In this document: one piece after another, positions 1 through 9,295 of the stretch
How the letters are laid out: each line of letters opens with the position of its first letter
Position numbering within the stretch: the stretch's first letter is position 1
NCBI GenBank assembly: GCA_051251645.1
Contig: JBPOEY010000001.1
Coordinates: 1-64,000 of the forward strand
From: Litorimonas sp051251645
Lineage (GTDB): Bacteria > Pseudomonadota > Alphaproteobacteria > Caulobacterales > Maricaulaceae
Reading direction: 5' to 3'
Length of the DNA: 64,000 nt
Made by a program: the position numbers and the translations under genes
The notes under the pieces: generated by a model
Seen by the model: the letters and a program-made list of their open reading frames with translations, nothing else
The model's database searches: none
What the model was told of the DNA's origin: nothing

Positions 1-75
1 CCATCGTGTGCTCCTTCAAGCGCAGAATAGCCAAAACTCTAACTTTGAAAATGGATCACTTTTAAGGGGGCAGGT

Positions 76-115
76 CAAAATGGCCACACGAACCAGAGAA
101 TAGATTCGTGCGGCC
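76..115 (-). terminator. Putative intrinsic terminator of the first RND operon
   Basis: An 11-bp stem with one mismatch (82-92 against 105-115, 12-base loop) lies just beyond the stop of the RND pump gene. Read on the minus strand it is followed by a short ATTTT run. This fits a weak intrinsic terminator at the end of the operon. The rest of bases 1-124 shows no gene. Confidence 0.5.
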
Positions 116-124
116 TAATAATGA

Positions 125-3100
125 TTAAGTTGCGGATACCGGCGTCGGATGAACAGTTTCGACGAGAGACTTATGCCCATCAGGGCTCGGCGAGAACCAT
201 TTATGCAACGCAGGGATAACAAGAAGAGTCAGGATCGTTGATGAAACAAGTCCTCCAGTCACAACGGTTGCAAGCGGTCTTTGAACTTCTGCGCCAACGC
301 CCGTTGCAAATAATAATGGAGCTAGGCCCAGAGCAGTCGTTAGAGCGGTCATCAAGACCGGCCGAGCTCTAAGTTTCGCTGCCTCAATTGCTAACAAATC
401 TTTGTCGAGGCCCTGCCGTGCAAAATCATCCATAAAGCTGACCAGCACCATCCCGTTTCCGAGAGCGATGCCGAACAGAGCGATGAAACCAACCGTGGCA
501 GGAACCGATACAGTCAGACCTGTCAGCCAGAGCGCGAGCGCTCCACCAGTCAACGCCAACGGAATATTGATCAAGATCAGAAGCGCAGACTTAAGGCGAC
601 CAAATGTCATGAGGAGGATAAGCAAAACGATCCCGAGAGTGATTGGGATAACGACTGCAAAACGGGCATTGGCCTGCTGTTGCAGTTCGAATTGTCCGCC
701 CCAGACGAGCCTATAACCGGGCGGTAAATCCAAGTTCGCGTCGGTAAGTTCTTGAGCGTCCTTGACGAAAGACCCGATGTCGCGACCTCTGACGTTAGCC
801 TGCACGGTAATAAACCGTTCCCCATCTTCTCGCGTAATTTGGCGAGGCCCAACAAACCGTTCAACGGACGCCACGGCTTCCAAAGGAACGCGGGCGCCAG
901 ACGGAGACTCCAGAATGATTCGGCTAATGTCGTTTGGCGTACTGCGCCGACCCTCCTCGAAGCGGACAACAATCGGAAACTGACGAACGCCTTCGAACAA
1001 AACTCCGGCTTCTGCGCCGCCTACAGATGCGCGCAGTGCACCGAGCGCATCATGGACCGTCAAGCCGTAACGACCCAAGGCGACGCGGTCCGTCGTGACG
1101 ATCAATTGAGGGGCACCCGTGATCTGATCCGCTTGGACTTCCGATGCTCCATCAACCTGTTGAAGGAGCCGGGTCAGATCCTGAGATGCATCTATCAATA
1201 TATCGCTGTCTGGACCGAATATTTTGACGGCTAGTTCGGCGCGCGTCCCGGTCAGCAACTCATCGACCGACATGGCGATCGGCTGCCCGATATTCACGAC
1301 AATGCCAGGGAACGTTTCAAGGTTTTCCGAAATTTTCGTCCGGAGGCCCTCTGCTGAAACACCGTCTCGCCATTGCTCCTGTGGATGCAACTCGACAAAT
1401 CCTTCCGCACTATTCGTTGGATCGGCATGAGCGCCGACTTCGCCGCGTCCGACACGGGTCACGATCGACTTGATTTCCGGAAAAGCGTTGAGAAGACGCT
1501 TTTCAATCTGTGTCGTAGTTTTCGCGGCTTCCGTTAGCGAAATGGAGGGCGCCATAGTCATGCGAAGAAGGATGTCCCCCTCTTCGAGAGCTGGGGTAAA
1601 TTCCGAACCTAGCCGCGATCCAGCAAGGCTGCCCGCGAGCAGGAGTGCCCCTGCTAGGACGAGGGCTGCCCACCTCCGCCGAACGAATAGCCCGGACATT
1701 TGACCGATCCATCTCGCAATTTTCCCTTCTTTTGCCGGTTCGGTCCGATGGTCATCGCGACGCATGAGGGCATTGGCGAGAGGTGGAGCGATGAAGAAGG
1801 CGTAGATGAGTGAGCCTGTCATTGCGAGTGCGGCAGACGCCGCGAGCGGACGGAACGTTTTCCCTTCAACGCCCTCCAATGAGAAGAGAGGTAAGAAGAC
1901 GACGATCACCACAGCCACGGCTGCAATAAGCGGCGCAATGACCTCAGCTGTTGAGCGGGCGACAACTGAACGTTTATCTTCGTCCGATGCGTCTCCCCGT
2001 AGACTTCTATCAACGTTTTCCGCAATGACGATGGCCCCATCCACCATCATGCCGATGGCAATGGCGACCCCCCCCAGGGACATCAGATTTGCACTGATGC
2101 CTAACGTGTGCATCGCAATGAAAGCAAAACCGACCGAGAAAGGAATGGAAAGCACGACGACGAGACTCGGACGCCATCCACCTAAGAACACGAAGACAAC
2201 CAGCGCGACGAGCAAAGCTCCTTGCCAAAGGGCGGTCGTCACTGTTGCGGCGGCTTTGTTCACCAATGTTCCCTGATCGTAATAGGGAATGGCGGAAACG
2301 CCGTCGGGCAGTGTGGTGTTGATCTCATCAAACCGTGTCTTGACCCGATCAATTACATCGGACGTATTGGTCCCATATAGCTTTAGAACTAAGCCTGCGA
2401 CGACTTCGCCTTCGCCATTGGCTGTGGCTAAACCTTGCCGAACGCCGCCGCCGATTTCGATTGCTCCGAGATCCCGGATCCTGACAGGTCGGCCGTCTGT
2501 GGCCGTAATGACGATTTCGCCCAGATCATCCAGTGTTTGGGCGAGGCCGACACCTCGGACAGTGTATTGCTCCGAACCGATTTCAATAAACTGCGCGCCT
2601 CCGGTTTGATTCCCGCGCTCGAGCGCATCAATGACATCGCTGATCTGGACATCGTATGAGAGAAGAGCATCAGGGTTGAGCTTAATCTGGTACTGTTTTT
2701 CGAAACCGCCCAAGGAGAGAACTTCCGTTACCCCTGTTACAGTTTGAAGTTGGTATTTGACGATCCAATCTTGGATTTCGCGCATCTCCACGAGGCTTCG
2801 AGTTCCTGTCTCATCTTCCAATCGGAAATAGAGAATAATTCCTAGTCCCGTTGATATTGGGCCCATTTGCGGCTCCCCGAACCCGTCGGGAATACTCTCT
2901 CTCGCTTGAGCCAATCGCTCTCCGACAACTTGCCGGGCGAAGTAAATGTCGGTCCCATCTTCGAAATATATATTGACGACGGACAAGCCAAAATTCGAAA
3001 CTGATCGCATGTGGTCGATCTTTGGGAGACCTGCCACGGAAGTTTCAATCGGGAAGGTGACGTAGCGTTCGACTTCTTCCGGGGCCAACCCATCGGTTTC

Positions 3101-3250
3101 GGTGAATACTTGGACCAAGGAAGGTGTGACATCTGGAAAGGCGTCGACAGGGAGCGCTTGGAACGCAAAAAGACCACCGAGGGTCATGACAAGAGCTGCG
3201 ATCGCTGCCAGCAACCGCCCTCCAGCTATTCTGTGCATAAATTGTAACAT
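125..3250 (-). CDS. Heavy-metal RND efflux pump, CusA/CzcA family
   Basis: Inner-membrane proton antiporter of a tripartite metal efflux complex; it exports metal ions from the periplasm or cytoplasm through the adaptor and outer-membrane channel encoded just upstream. The 1041-residue length is normal. The TM4 relay segment (about residues 391-415) reads VAIAIGMMVDGAIVIAEN, keeping D404 and E411 but lacking the first Asp of the LDFG form found in classical CzcA. The AIAIG form is typical of CusA-like (HME4) pumps, so Cu(I)/Ag(I) is possible, although the neighbouring MerR looks Zn/Cd/Pb-type. Last gene of the czcC-czcB-czcA-like operon, 11 bp after the adaptor. Substrate is inference. Confidence 0.93.
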   Translation of the reverse strand: MLQFMHRIAGGRLLAAIAALVMTLGGLFAFQALPVDAFPDVTPSLVQVFTETDGLAPEEVERYVTFPIETSVAGLPKIDHMRSVSNFGLSVVNIYFEDGTDIYFARQVVGERLAQARESIPDGFGEPQMGPISTGLGIILYFRLEDETGTRSLVEMREIQDWIVKYQLQTVTGVTEVLSLGGFEKQYQIKLNPDALLSYDVQISDVIDALERGNQTGGAQFIEIGSEQYTVRGVGLAQTLDDLGEIVITATDGRPVRIRDLGAIEIGGGVRQGLATANGEGEVVAGLVLKLYGTNTSDVIDRVKTRFDEINTTLPDGVSAIPYYDQGTLVNKAAATVTTALWQGALLVALVVFVFLGGWRPSLVVVLSIPFSVGFAFIAMHTLGISANLMSLGGVAIAIGMMVDGAIVIAENVDRSLRGDASDEDKRSVVARSTAEVIAPLIAAVAVVIVVFLPLFSLEGVEGKTFRPLAASAALAMTGSLIYAFFIAPPLANALMRRDDHRTEPAKEGKIARWIGQMSGLFVRRRWAALVLAGALLLAGSLAGSRLGSEFTPALEEGDILLRMTMAPSISLTEAAKTTTQIEKRLLNAFPEIKSIVTRVGRGEVGAHADPTNSAEGFVELHPQEQWRDGVSAEGLRTKISENLETFPGIVVNIGQPIAMSVDELLTGTRAELAVKIFGPDSDILIDASQDLTRLLQQVDGASEVQADQITGAPQLIVTTDRVALGRYGLTVHDALGALRASVGGAEAGVLFEGVRQFPIVVRFEEGRRSTPNDISRIILESPSGARVPLEAVASVERFVGPRQITREDGERFITVQANVRGRDIGSFVKDAQELTDANLDLPPGYRLVWGGQFELQQQANARFAVVIPITLGIVLLILLMTFGRLKSALLILINIPLALTGGALALWLTGLTVSVPATVGFIALFGIALGNGMVLVSFMDDFARQGLDKDLLAIEAAKLRARPVLMTALTTALGLAPLLFATGVGAEVQRPLATVVTGGLVSSTILTLLVIPALHKWFSPSPDGHKSLVETVHPTPVSAT

Positions 3251-3261
3251 GTTCGATATTC

Positions 3262-4497
3262 CTAGTGGTCGTCATCGCCACCAAAGGCGTCTTTTTCGAG
3301 TTGCGCTTTCAGCGTGAAGGAGCCGTCTGAGACATAACGGTCGCCTGCCTGCAGCCCTGACCTTATTTCGATGTAGCCATCAGCCCGCTCACCCGTCTCA
3401 ATCGGCACTGGTCTGAAACCTCCCTCATCGGGAATGAATACAGATGGTTTTCCTTCGATGGTCTGCACGGCAGTCCCCAGGATCCGAACGATCGGGATGG
3501 AACTTCCAGTGGAGATATCGGCCGTGATAAACTGACCAGGTCTGAGTAAACCGGCCATATTATCGATAACGATTCGGGCTGTAGCGGTTCTTGATGTTTC
3601 GTCGATAACGGGAAGAACGAAATCAATTGTCGACTCTGCAAGTAGGTGACCCGCATTATCTCGCAGCTTGACTGGCGCATCGACGTGGACACGGCCAAGG
3701 TCGTCCTTGAAAACGGCAATGTCCGCCCAGACGACGCTTTCATCGACTATGGTGAAAAGCGGAGACGCACTGGCGTCGCCCGCCGAGACAGTCTCACCGA
3801 GCGAGACTGATCGTCTCACCACACGACCGGAGATCGGGGTCGTCAGATAAGCGTTGGCATTGTCGCCATCGGCGGCTTGGCCAATGCTTTGCAAAGCCGC
3901 ATGGCTGACGCCGGCGGCATGCAACTCGTTTTCGGCGGCGGCACTGGCCGCTTTGGCGGCTTCGAGGTCCGCGCGTGCCCTTTGTAGGTCGGCTTCGGAT
4001 GTAATTTTATCCGCGAAAAGCGCCTCCTCACGCGCCAGCGATTTTGCGGCTAGATTCTCCCGCGTCGTTTCCATCTGCCAACGGGCCTTGAGGCTTGCGA
4101 GTTCCCGGCTTTGGATGAGCGCCAGCCTATCACCCCGGTCGACCGAGTCTCCTTCGCCTACATAGAGGCGCGAGATGATACCGCTGACTCGTGGGGACAC
4201 ATTGGCAACTCGGTCCGCATCGAAGCGGATTTCTGCAGGGAGTGTGACGACTTGCGCCAGTGCCGCCGATGCGGCGGTCGAAATTTCGATCCCGGCGGCA
4301 TCCAGAGACTGCTGATCGAGAATGATAATCTCGGACTCAGATCCGTCTTCGTCATGATCATCATGTTCGCTGGTAGTTTGGGATTCCTGGCCCTGAGACC
4401 CGGCTGCGGTTTCACTGCGCGTCATGTCCGGCGCACCGCATCCTGACAGAAACAGGATAAGACCGAAGGCCGTGGATATGTACAGGCTGTTCTTCAT
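3262..4497 (-). CDS. RND periplasmic adaptor (membrane fusion protein), CzcB/CusB-like
   Basis: Bridges the RND pump and the outer-membrane channel. The 411-residue protein starts with a lipoprotein signal (FLSGC near residue 20), so it is probably anchored in the inner membrane. It has an acidic/His linker (DDHDED near residue 48), a beta-barrel/lipoyl half with the DRVANVSPRVSGIISRLYVG segment, an alpha-helical hairpin rich in Ala and Glu, and the second lipoyl half. The tail ends in Asp/His residues (GGDDDH), a possible metal-binding end. Its start codon overlaps the stop of the channel gene (4494-4497), implying translational coupling. Confidence 0.93.
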   Translation of the reverse strand: MKNSLYISTAFGLILFLSGCGAPDMTRSETAAGSQGQESQTTSEHDDHDEDGSESEIIILDQQSLDAAGIEISTAASAALAQVVTLPAEIRFDADRVANVSPRVSGIISRLYVGEGDSVDRGDRLALIQSRELASLKARWQMETTRENLAAKSLAREEALFADKITSEADLQRARADLEAAKAASAAAENELHAAGVSHAALQSIGQAADGDNANAYLTTPISGRVVRRSVSLGETVSAGDASASPLFTIVDESVVWADIAVFKDDLGRVHVDAPVKLRDNAGHLLAESTIDFVLPVIDETSRTATARIVIDNMAGLLRPGQFITADISTGSSIPIVRILGTAVQTIEGKPSVFIPDEGGFRPVPIETGERADGYIEIRSGLQAGDRYVSDGSFTLKAQLEKDAFGGDDDH

Positions 4498-5792
4498 TGG
4501 AATTCACCTTGAAATGGGGGAAGGCCGATCAGGCTCTTGAGTTGGGTTGTGGCTGCAGCCATGTCCCGGCGGGCTTCAATCGTGGCGCTCTCCGCCTCAA
4601 TTAAACCCTGTCGGGCATTGAGAGTGGTTGTTAGATCGAAACGGCCAGCTGCGTAGCCTGCGACAGACGCGTCGTAAGCCGCGCGGGCCGCTGGCAGGGC
4701 GTCAGTCTCGAAAATGCGGACGCGGTCTGTCGCTGCAATGACGCGCTGCTGCGCTGCCGATTCCTGCGACCGGAGGCGGGCTTCGATCGCAACAGCATTT
4801 ACGCGTGCCGCATCTCTTCTGAAGGCCGAGGCACGAGCAGCGTCACGGTTTCGATCAAATATCGGGAGCGGGATTCTGAAGCCGAGCAGGAACGCATTGT
4901 CATTGCTTTCCTCGAACCGCCGGAACCCGGCGTTGACAGTCAAATCGGGCAGTCCATCGGCGAGCTGCGAAATACGTTTCGCTTCGCGCGCATCCTCGGC
5001 GGCTTGGGCGAAGGCCGTCAGAGGATGGTCGCTCGTGTTCGACCGATTTACGACCTGCCCACTGATTATTGGAAATTCTGCGGTTGGTGAATCGAACTGT
5101 GGGCTAGAACTGCCCCAGAGCGAGGCGAGGTCATACATTAGAGTCTCAACCCGGGCATTTGCAGAGACAGCCGCTGCACTTAGCGAAGCGGCGTCGGCTT
5201 TGGCCCGAGATAACTCCGGCGGGGCAGCTGCTCCGGCGTCGACGCGTTTCCCGACGGTTTCCGACAGTGACTGCGCAAGGCCTGCGGCGTCTTCGGCTAG
5301 ATCGGCAAGATCTCGCGCGGCGACGAGATCATAAAAGGTCAGCGATGTTTTGAGCATCGCGTCGTGCAAAATAACCTCGCATTCTGCAAGGCCGAGCATG
5401 CGATTGGCTTGTGCCGCTCGTTGTCGTTTCCCACGCTTTCCGCCAAGTTCGAAGGTCTGCTCTATGCTCAGCGTCGACTCGTTTTGATCGAAGCCGTTCA
5501 ACGCTCCAGAGCCAGCGAAATTCTCGATTTCGTAACCGATTGACGGATTAAGGCGGCGCCCGGCTTGGTCGGCATCAGCCGCCAGAGCACGTGCTTCGAA
5601 CGCCATCTGTCGAACCGCCGGCGAGGCGGCCCGGACTTCGGCCAGAGCTTGTTGCAGGGTTATAGGTTGGTCGGCGAGTGAGTTTGTTGACGGCCTCTGC
5701 GGTGGCGTTACGTCACATGGGGACGCGAGAGCCAACCCCGGCGAGGCAAGCGCCATTAGGACGCAGACAGCGCCCTTGCGGATTGTGGACAT
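4494..5792 (-). CDS. TolC-family outer-membrane channel, CzcC-like
   Basis: Outer-membrane exit duct of the metal efflux complex. The 432-residue protein has a Sec signal peptide (MSTIRKGAVCVLMALASPGL) and two long coiled-coil halves typical of the outer membrane efflux protein domain, with the ESTLSIEQTFELGGKRGKR segment common in metal-type TolC proteins. First RND gene in the operon; it follows the small His-rich exported protein at 5863-6237 by 70 bp and overlaps the adaptor gene by 4 bp. Confidence 0.92.
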   Translation of the reverse strand: MSTIRKGAVCVLMALASPGLALASPCDVTPPQRPSTNSLADQPITLQQALAEVRAASPAVRQMAFEARALAADADQAGRRLNPSIGYEIENFAGSGALNGFDQNESTLSIEQTFELGGKRGKRQRAAQANRMLGLAECEVILHDAMLKTSLTFYDLVAARDLADLAEDAAGLAQSLSETVGKRVDAGAAAPPELSRAKADAASLSAAAVSANARVETLMYDLASLWGSSSPQFDSPTAEFPIISGQVVNRSNTSDHPLTAFAQAAEDAREAKRISQLADGLPDLTVNAGFRRFEESNDNAFLLGFRIPLPIFDRNRDAARASAFRRDAARVNAVAIEARLRSQESAAQQRVIAATDRVRIFETDALPAARAAYDASVAGYAAGRFDLTTTLNARQGLIEAESATIEARRDMAAATTQLKSLIGLPPFQGEFQ

Positions 5793-5862
5793 GAAAGGAG
5801 TTCCTTGAATCTAATCTGAAAGCAGGTTGATCAGCGCTGAGGCGCACTGGGCTTAGATCAGA

Positions 5863-6237
5863 TTAGACTCGAGGTGGCCGGAAGAGACCGTGGGGACCCT
5901 CTCGCGGAGCGGCGAGGTTTGGTCCGAATAGAAATTTCAACGTGCCGACCGATGCGAAATCGCTCTCAGCACCCGTATGGCTAACAATGTGGATATGGCA
6001 CGAACCGCAAGAGTGTCTGTGGTGATTGTGAACACGCTGCTTATTTTGGTCGCTGATGTCGCTTGCTACAAAGGAAGCTTGAGGAGTCTGGCTCTCCCAT
6101 GCCTCGCCTTCTTCACACCAAACTTCTGGCGCGTCCGATGTGTGAATGTCAGACGCCAATGCTCCGAAACCCATCAATGAGGATAGGGTGAGGGCAATCC
6201 AGAGTTTTGCCGAACGTATGACGTAGTACCAACGCAT
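5863..6237 (-). CDS. Small exported His/Cys-rich protein (DUF2946/CzcI-like)
   Basis: A 124-residue protein with an N-terminal hydrophobic export signal and a metal-ligand cluster near residues 70-87 (HNHHRHSCGSCHIHIVSH). It ends in GLFRPPRV, a tail common among DUF2946-type proteins. It is the first gene of the RND operon, downstream of the predicted MerR operator at 6418-6448. A periplasmic metal-sensing or metal-buffering role is inferred from the ligand cluster and position, as proposed for CzcI. No enzymatic motif is visible. Confidence 0.75.
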   Translation of the reverse strand: MRWYYVIRSAKLWIALTLSSLMGFGALASDIHTSDAPEVWCEEGEAWESQTPQASFVASDISDQNKQRVHNHHRHSCGSCHIHIVSHTGAESDFASVGTLKFLFGPNLAAPREGPHGLFRPPRV

Positions 6238-6417
6238 ATTTAGATGCGGCTATACACGAAATTTGAGGTCATGCTATTTACCAAGCTCAGTGGGCGGAAT
6301 GGGACTCACAGAGACAGCGCTATTGTCGTAGGTCGATGCACGCGCACTTTGCATTGAGGCTATTATCAAAGCGCATAGAATGCTCGAACCTGAAATAGAA
6401 AACCTTATCATTCCTTA

Positions 6418-6448
6418 GCGATAACACCTCTAGCGACTGTAGAGGCAA
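6418..6448 (-). promoter_or_regulatory. MerR-type operator/promoter facing the first RND operon
   Basis: On the minus strand: -35 TTGCCT (6443-6448), a 19-bp spacer with a CTACAGTC-GCTAGAG dyad, and -10 TATCGC (6418-6423). The overlong spacer is the signature of promoters untwisted by MerR-family activators. It lies just past the stop of the merR gene and points at the genes ending at 125. The first 14 bases match the operator at 6934-6964. Confidence 0.75.
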
Positions 6449-6456
6449 GGGGAAAA

Positions 6457-6921
6457 TCAAACTTCGACAAATTTTGATTTTGCGCCCTCTAAAGCTAGAA
6501 GGTGAGCAGTATCGGCGCACAACGCGTGATCGCTGAGAACTTGAAGGATTCTGCAAGAACCAACTGAGCCCCCTTCGCAGTTGTTGATCATTTTCTCCAA
6601 CTCGGCTTCCAGGGCCCTGAGTCGTTGCAATCGGCTTCTGACTTTTTCTAAATTCTCTCTCGCAATGGCATCAACGGTTTCGCACCCGCTTTCTGGCTCG
6701 TCTTGCATCGTAACAAGATCGCGAATGGACGGGATGGCGAAGCCAAGCTCGCGCGCGTGACGGATGAAGTTCAACCTATCGATAGCATCATTACCGTATT
6801 GGCGTTGACCGCTTTCAGATCGACCCGGCTCAGCAAGTAGTCCGATTGACTCATAATAACGGATCGTCGTGACTTTGACGCCTGTCGCCATGGCGACTTT
6901 TCCGATTGTCATCGACTTCAT
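6457..6921 (-). CDS. MerR-family heavy-metal regulator (Zn/Cd/Pb type)
   Basis: Metal-responsive transcription activator, 154 residues. The N-terminal winged-helix (TIGKVAMATGVKVTTIRYYE) is followed by a dimerisation helix with C80, C115 and C123, plus a C-terminal SDHALC motif. This Cys layout matches ZntR/CadR/PbrR-type sensors rather than CueR. It lies between two matching operators, one facing the RND operon to the left and one facing the methyltransferase/CDF genes to the right, so it probably controls both. The exact metal cannot be read from the sequence. Confidence 0.9.
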   Translation of the reverse strand: MKSMTIGKVAMATGVKVTTIRYYESIGLLAEPGRSESGQRQYGNDAIDRLNFIRHARELGFAIPSIRDLVTMQDEPESGCETVDAIARENLEKVRSRLQRLRALEAELEKMINNCEGGSVGSCRILQVLSDHALCADTAHLLALEGAKSKFVEV

Positions 6922-6933
6922 CTGATTTCCCTA

Positions 6934-6964
6934 TTGCCTCTACAGTCACTGTAGATGTTAGCTA
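6934..6964 (+). promoter_or_regulatory. MerR-type operator/promoter facing the CDF operon
   Basis: Plus strand: -35 TTGCCT (6934-6939), 19-bp spacer containing the dyad CTACAGTCACTGTAG, -10 TAGCTA (6959-6964). It overlaps the upstream region of merR (start 6921) and drives the gene at 6996, leaving a leader of about 25 bases. Confidence 0.75.
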
Positions 6965-6995
6965 GGATTTGAATTGAAGCAAGAAGAGAAGTTTC

Positions 6996-7580
6996 GTGGT
7001 CGAATTTGGATATCTGAAAGCCGCTCTCATCATCCTGATGGGGCTTAACGGAGCCCTCGCGATTGTGTTCGGGGTTCTAGCAAAGAGAAGCTTCCGCACC
7101 CACGATCGCCTGACATCAGCGCTCGGGCTGTGGTCGGGCATTGCTATGCATGGACATGCACTCATGACGTTCGGTATCTGTTGGCTCGATAGGGGGACGC
7201 TCTTTCCAACAGGCGCGTTTGTCACCACTCTAGGTGTGGCTTTACTGCTGATAGGTGTGGCGGTCATTGCAGCAGGCCGCCTGGCTTATGGCGATGTCGC
7301 CCGGGTATACGGGCTGAAAGAAGATCTGTTGATTGAGGCTGGTATCTATCGCTGGACGCGGAACCCACAATATCTCGGCTATAATCTCCTTCTTATCGGA
7401 AGTGCAGTTGCGAGCGGATCGACGCTCGCCTTTGTCTTCACAGCGATATTCATGGCAATGATCCACGCTGGCATTCTTTTAGTCGAGGAGCCCCACCTCA
7501 GACGCATATTTGGCTCGCGATATGAGGACTATGCGAGCCGTGTTGCCCGATATCTGGGCGTGCGGCAGGCAGGAGCATAA
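6996..7580 (+). CDS. Membrane methyltransferase, isoprenylcysteine/phospholipid methyltransferase (ICMT/PEMT) family
   Basis: A 194-residue membrane protein with several TM helices. The C-terminal half holds the SAM-binding signature of the family: GIYRWTRNPQYLGY near residue 113 and EEPHLRRIFGSRYEDY near residue 165. The start is GTG with an AAGAGAAG ribosome site. First gene behind the MerR operator at 6934-6964 and 5 bp from the CDF gene. Members often occur in heavy-metal clusters, but their substrate is not established, so a direct role in resistance is inference. Confidence 0.8.
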   Translation: MVEFGYLKAALIILMGLNGALAIVFGVLAKRSFRTHDRLTSALGLWSGIAMHGHALMTFGICWLDRGTLFPTGAFVTTLGVALLLIGVAVIAAGRLAYGDVARVYGLKEDLLIEAGIYRWTRNPQYLGYNLLLIGSAVASGSTLAFVFTAIFMAMIHAGILLVEEPHLRRIFGSRYEDYASRVARYLGVRQAGA

Positions 7581-7585
7581 CGCAT

Positions 7586-8200
7586 ATGACCGAGGATTGC
7601 GGATGCAGCGCCGATACCGAATTGGCATTTAAGTCTTCCGCATATCGCCGCGCACTCTGGGTCCTGATCGGCTTGAACCTATCTTATGCAATCGTTGAAT
7701 TTGTCGGCGGCTGGCTCACGGGATCGCAGGCCCTGAAGGCAGATGCGCTCGACTTTTTAGGGGATGGGCTGATCAGTCTGCTCGCCCTAATCGCGCTGAG
7801 CTGGCCTGCTGCATGGCGCGCCAGAACGGCGCTCTTTCAAGGGATTTTTCTAGGTGGTTTGGGCGCGTGGGTCGTCGTAACGACGCTCTTGAAGGTTTGG
7901 AATCCGACACCGATCGAATCGCTATCCATGGGCGTGTTCGCGTTGGGAGCTTTAATCGTCAATCTGATCGCCGTCATCCCGCTAATTCCGTTCAAAGATG
8001 GAGACGCTAATATGCGAGCGATCTGGTTGTTTTCACGAAATGACGCCATTGGGAATATCGCTGTGATTTTTGCGGCGGGACTTGTCTGGTTGACCACATA
8101 TTCTTGGCCTGATTATTTGGTAGCTATGGCGATTGGAGCGCTATTCCTCCATTCTGCCTACCTCATTGTGAACGACGCCAATCGTGAGCTTCGGTCATGA
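7586..8200 (+). CDS. Cation diffusion facilitator-like transporter
   Basis: A 204-residue protein with about six predicted TM helices and no long cytoplasmic C-terminal domain. The N-terminus carries a Cys pair (DCGCS). The TM2 site reads ALDFLGD and the TM5 site reads SRNDAIGN, so the His of the usual zinc HxxxD site is replaced by Asn. This CDF subgroup is common beside CzcCBA clusters. It probably exports divalent metal from the cytoplasm; the substrate is uncertain because of the altered site. Co-transcribed with the methyltransferase and followed 73 bp later by a second CDF. Confidence 0.85.
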   Translation: MTEDCGCSADTELAFKSSAYRRALWVLIGLNLSYAIVEFVGGWLTGSQALKADALDFLGDGLISLLALIALSWPAAWRARTALFQGIFLGGLGAWVVVTTLLKVWNPTPIESLSMGVFALGALIVNLIAVIPLIPFKDGDANMRAIWLFSRNDAIGNIAVIFAAGLVWLTTYSWPDYLVAMAIGALFLHSAYLIVNDANRELRS

Positions 8201-8273
8201 CATTGCAACTGATGTCATGCTCTTCCGTTGATCCTAAAGAAATTCGATGGTCCGAACAGAAAGAGGCACGAAT

Positions 8274-8945
8274 ATGAGCGGCGAGGCGATTGAAATTGAT
8301 AGTCCCGAAAAGCGACGGACGCTTTGGATCGTGCTTTGGCTAAATGTCGCCATTGCCATCGGTTTTTTCATCACGGGATATATCGGCGACTCCAACGCTT
8401 TGTTTGCCAATGGCCTAGACAACACGTCGGATGCAGCTGTCTATGCGCTAAGCCTACTTGCATTGACCCGTTCACGCGTGTGGAAACGCGGGGCAGCACG
8501 CCTGTCCGGCATCATGCTTCTGCTATTCTCGGTTGGCGTCATTGTCGATGCTGTGCGCCGCTTCCTCGAGGGTTCCGAGCCCATTGGTGTGTTGATGCTG
8601 AGCATGGCGGCCGTCGCAGGCATTGTGAATCTAATCTGTCTCGTTCTCTTGAAGCGACTGGAAAATAGGGACGTCAATCTTCGCGCCGCGACGACATTCA
8701 GCTTTAACGACTTCATTTCGAACGGTGGCATACTTGTCGCGGGCATCATCGTTATGGTAACTGGAACAAACTGGCCCGATCTTCTCGTTGGTTTAGCTGT
8801 GGCGGCCGTGGCTCTCTATGGCGGAATCGATATTCTGCGAGATGCGCACACTGACTTTCACGAAGAAATTGAGACGACCCACAGCTCCGTGACGGACGGG
8901 ACCCGTGACCTTTTTACGAGCCGTTCGACGAAGGGCTCTAAATAA
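8274..8945 (+). CDS. Cation diffusion facilitator-like transporter (second copy)
   Basis: A 223-residue CDF relative of the preceding gene, with about six TM helices, a TM2 motif GLDNTSD and a TM5 motif FNDFISN. Again Asn/Asp replace the zinc-type His. The ATG at 8274 is preferred because AAGAGG lies 7-8 bases upstream; a start at 8247 would lack this. The C-terminus (after about residue 190) is short and hydrophilic with one His. Likely the last gene of the MerR-controlled operon. Two different CDFs in tandem suggest distinct ions or a heteromeric pump; this is inference. Confidence 0.83.
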   Translation: MSGEAIEIDSPEKRRTLWIVLWLNVAIAIGFFITGYIGDSNALFANGLDNTSDAAVYALSLLALTRSRVWKRGAARLSGIMLLLFSVGVIVDAVRRFLEGSEPIGVLMLSMAAVAGIVNLICLVLLKRLENRDVNLRAATTFSFNDFISNGGILVAGIIVMVTGTNWPDLLVGLAVAAVALYGGIDILRDAHTDFHEEIETTHSSVTDGTRDLFTSRSTKGSK

Positions 8946-9295
8946 CGAAACCATGGAGCCAGAATCTCGAACATGAAAAGCTTGAAACACGCGTGAATTG
9001 CTGCGGCACTTTCGGTCATGACGAGCAACACCAACAATTCTGACCTTCGATCCTGAAACAATCAAAGCAGCATTCAATGGTAACGTTGTAGATAAATTGA
9101 GCCGAATGGGAACGACGCGCTAGTCTTACGAATGAACAAGAACGTGCCTCCCAACTGAAAAGTCTGGTGCGCAGTTATCCGTCAGGCCGGGAAAACATCC
9201 GTAAAAGTTCTACTTTTGTTGCGTTAGGATCGTAGGTCGGTGGCTAGAACATTGGATAGATACTTGCCATAACAGCAATCTACAATTTTAGCGGA
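8946..9295. other. Intergenic stretch without recognisable gene
   Basis: About 350 bases between the second CDF (plus) and the second merR (minus), which converge here. The only open frames are short and show no family features. No clear hairpin with a T-run was seen. Confidence 0.5.
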
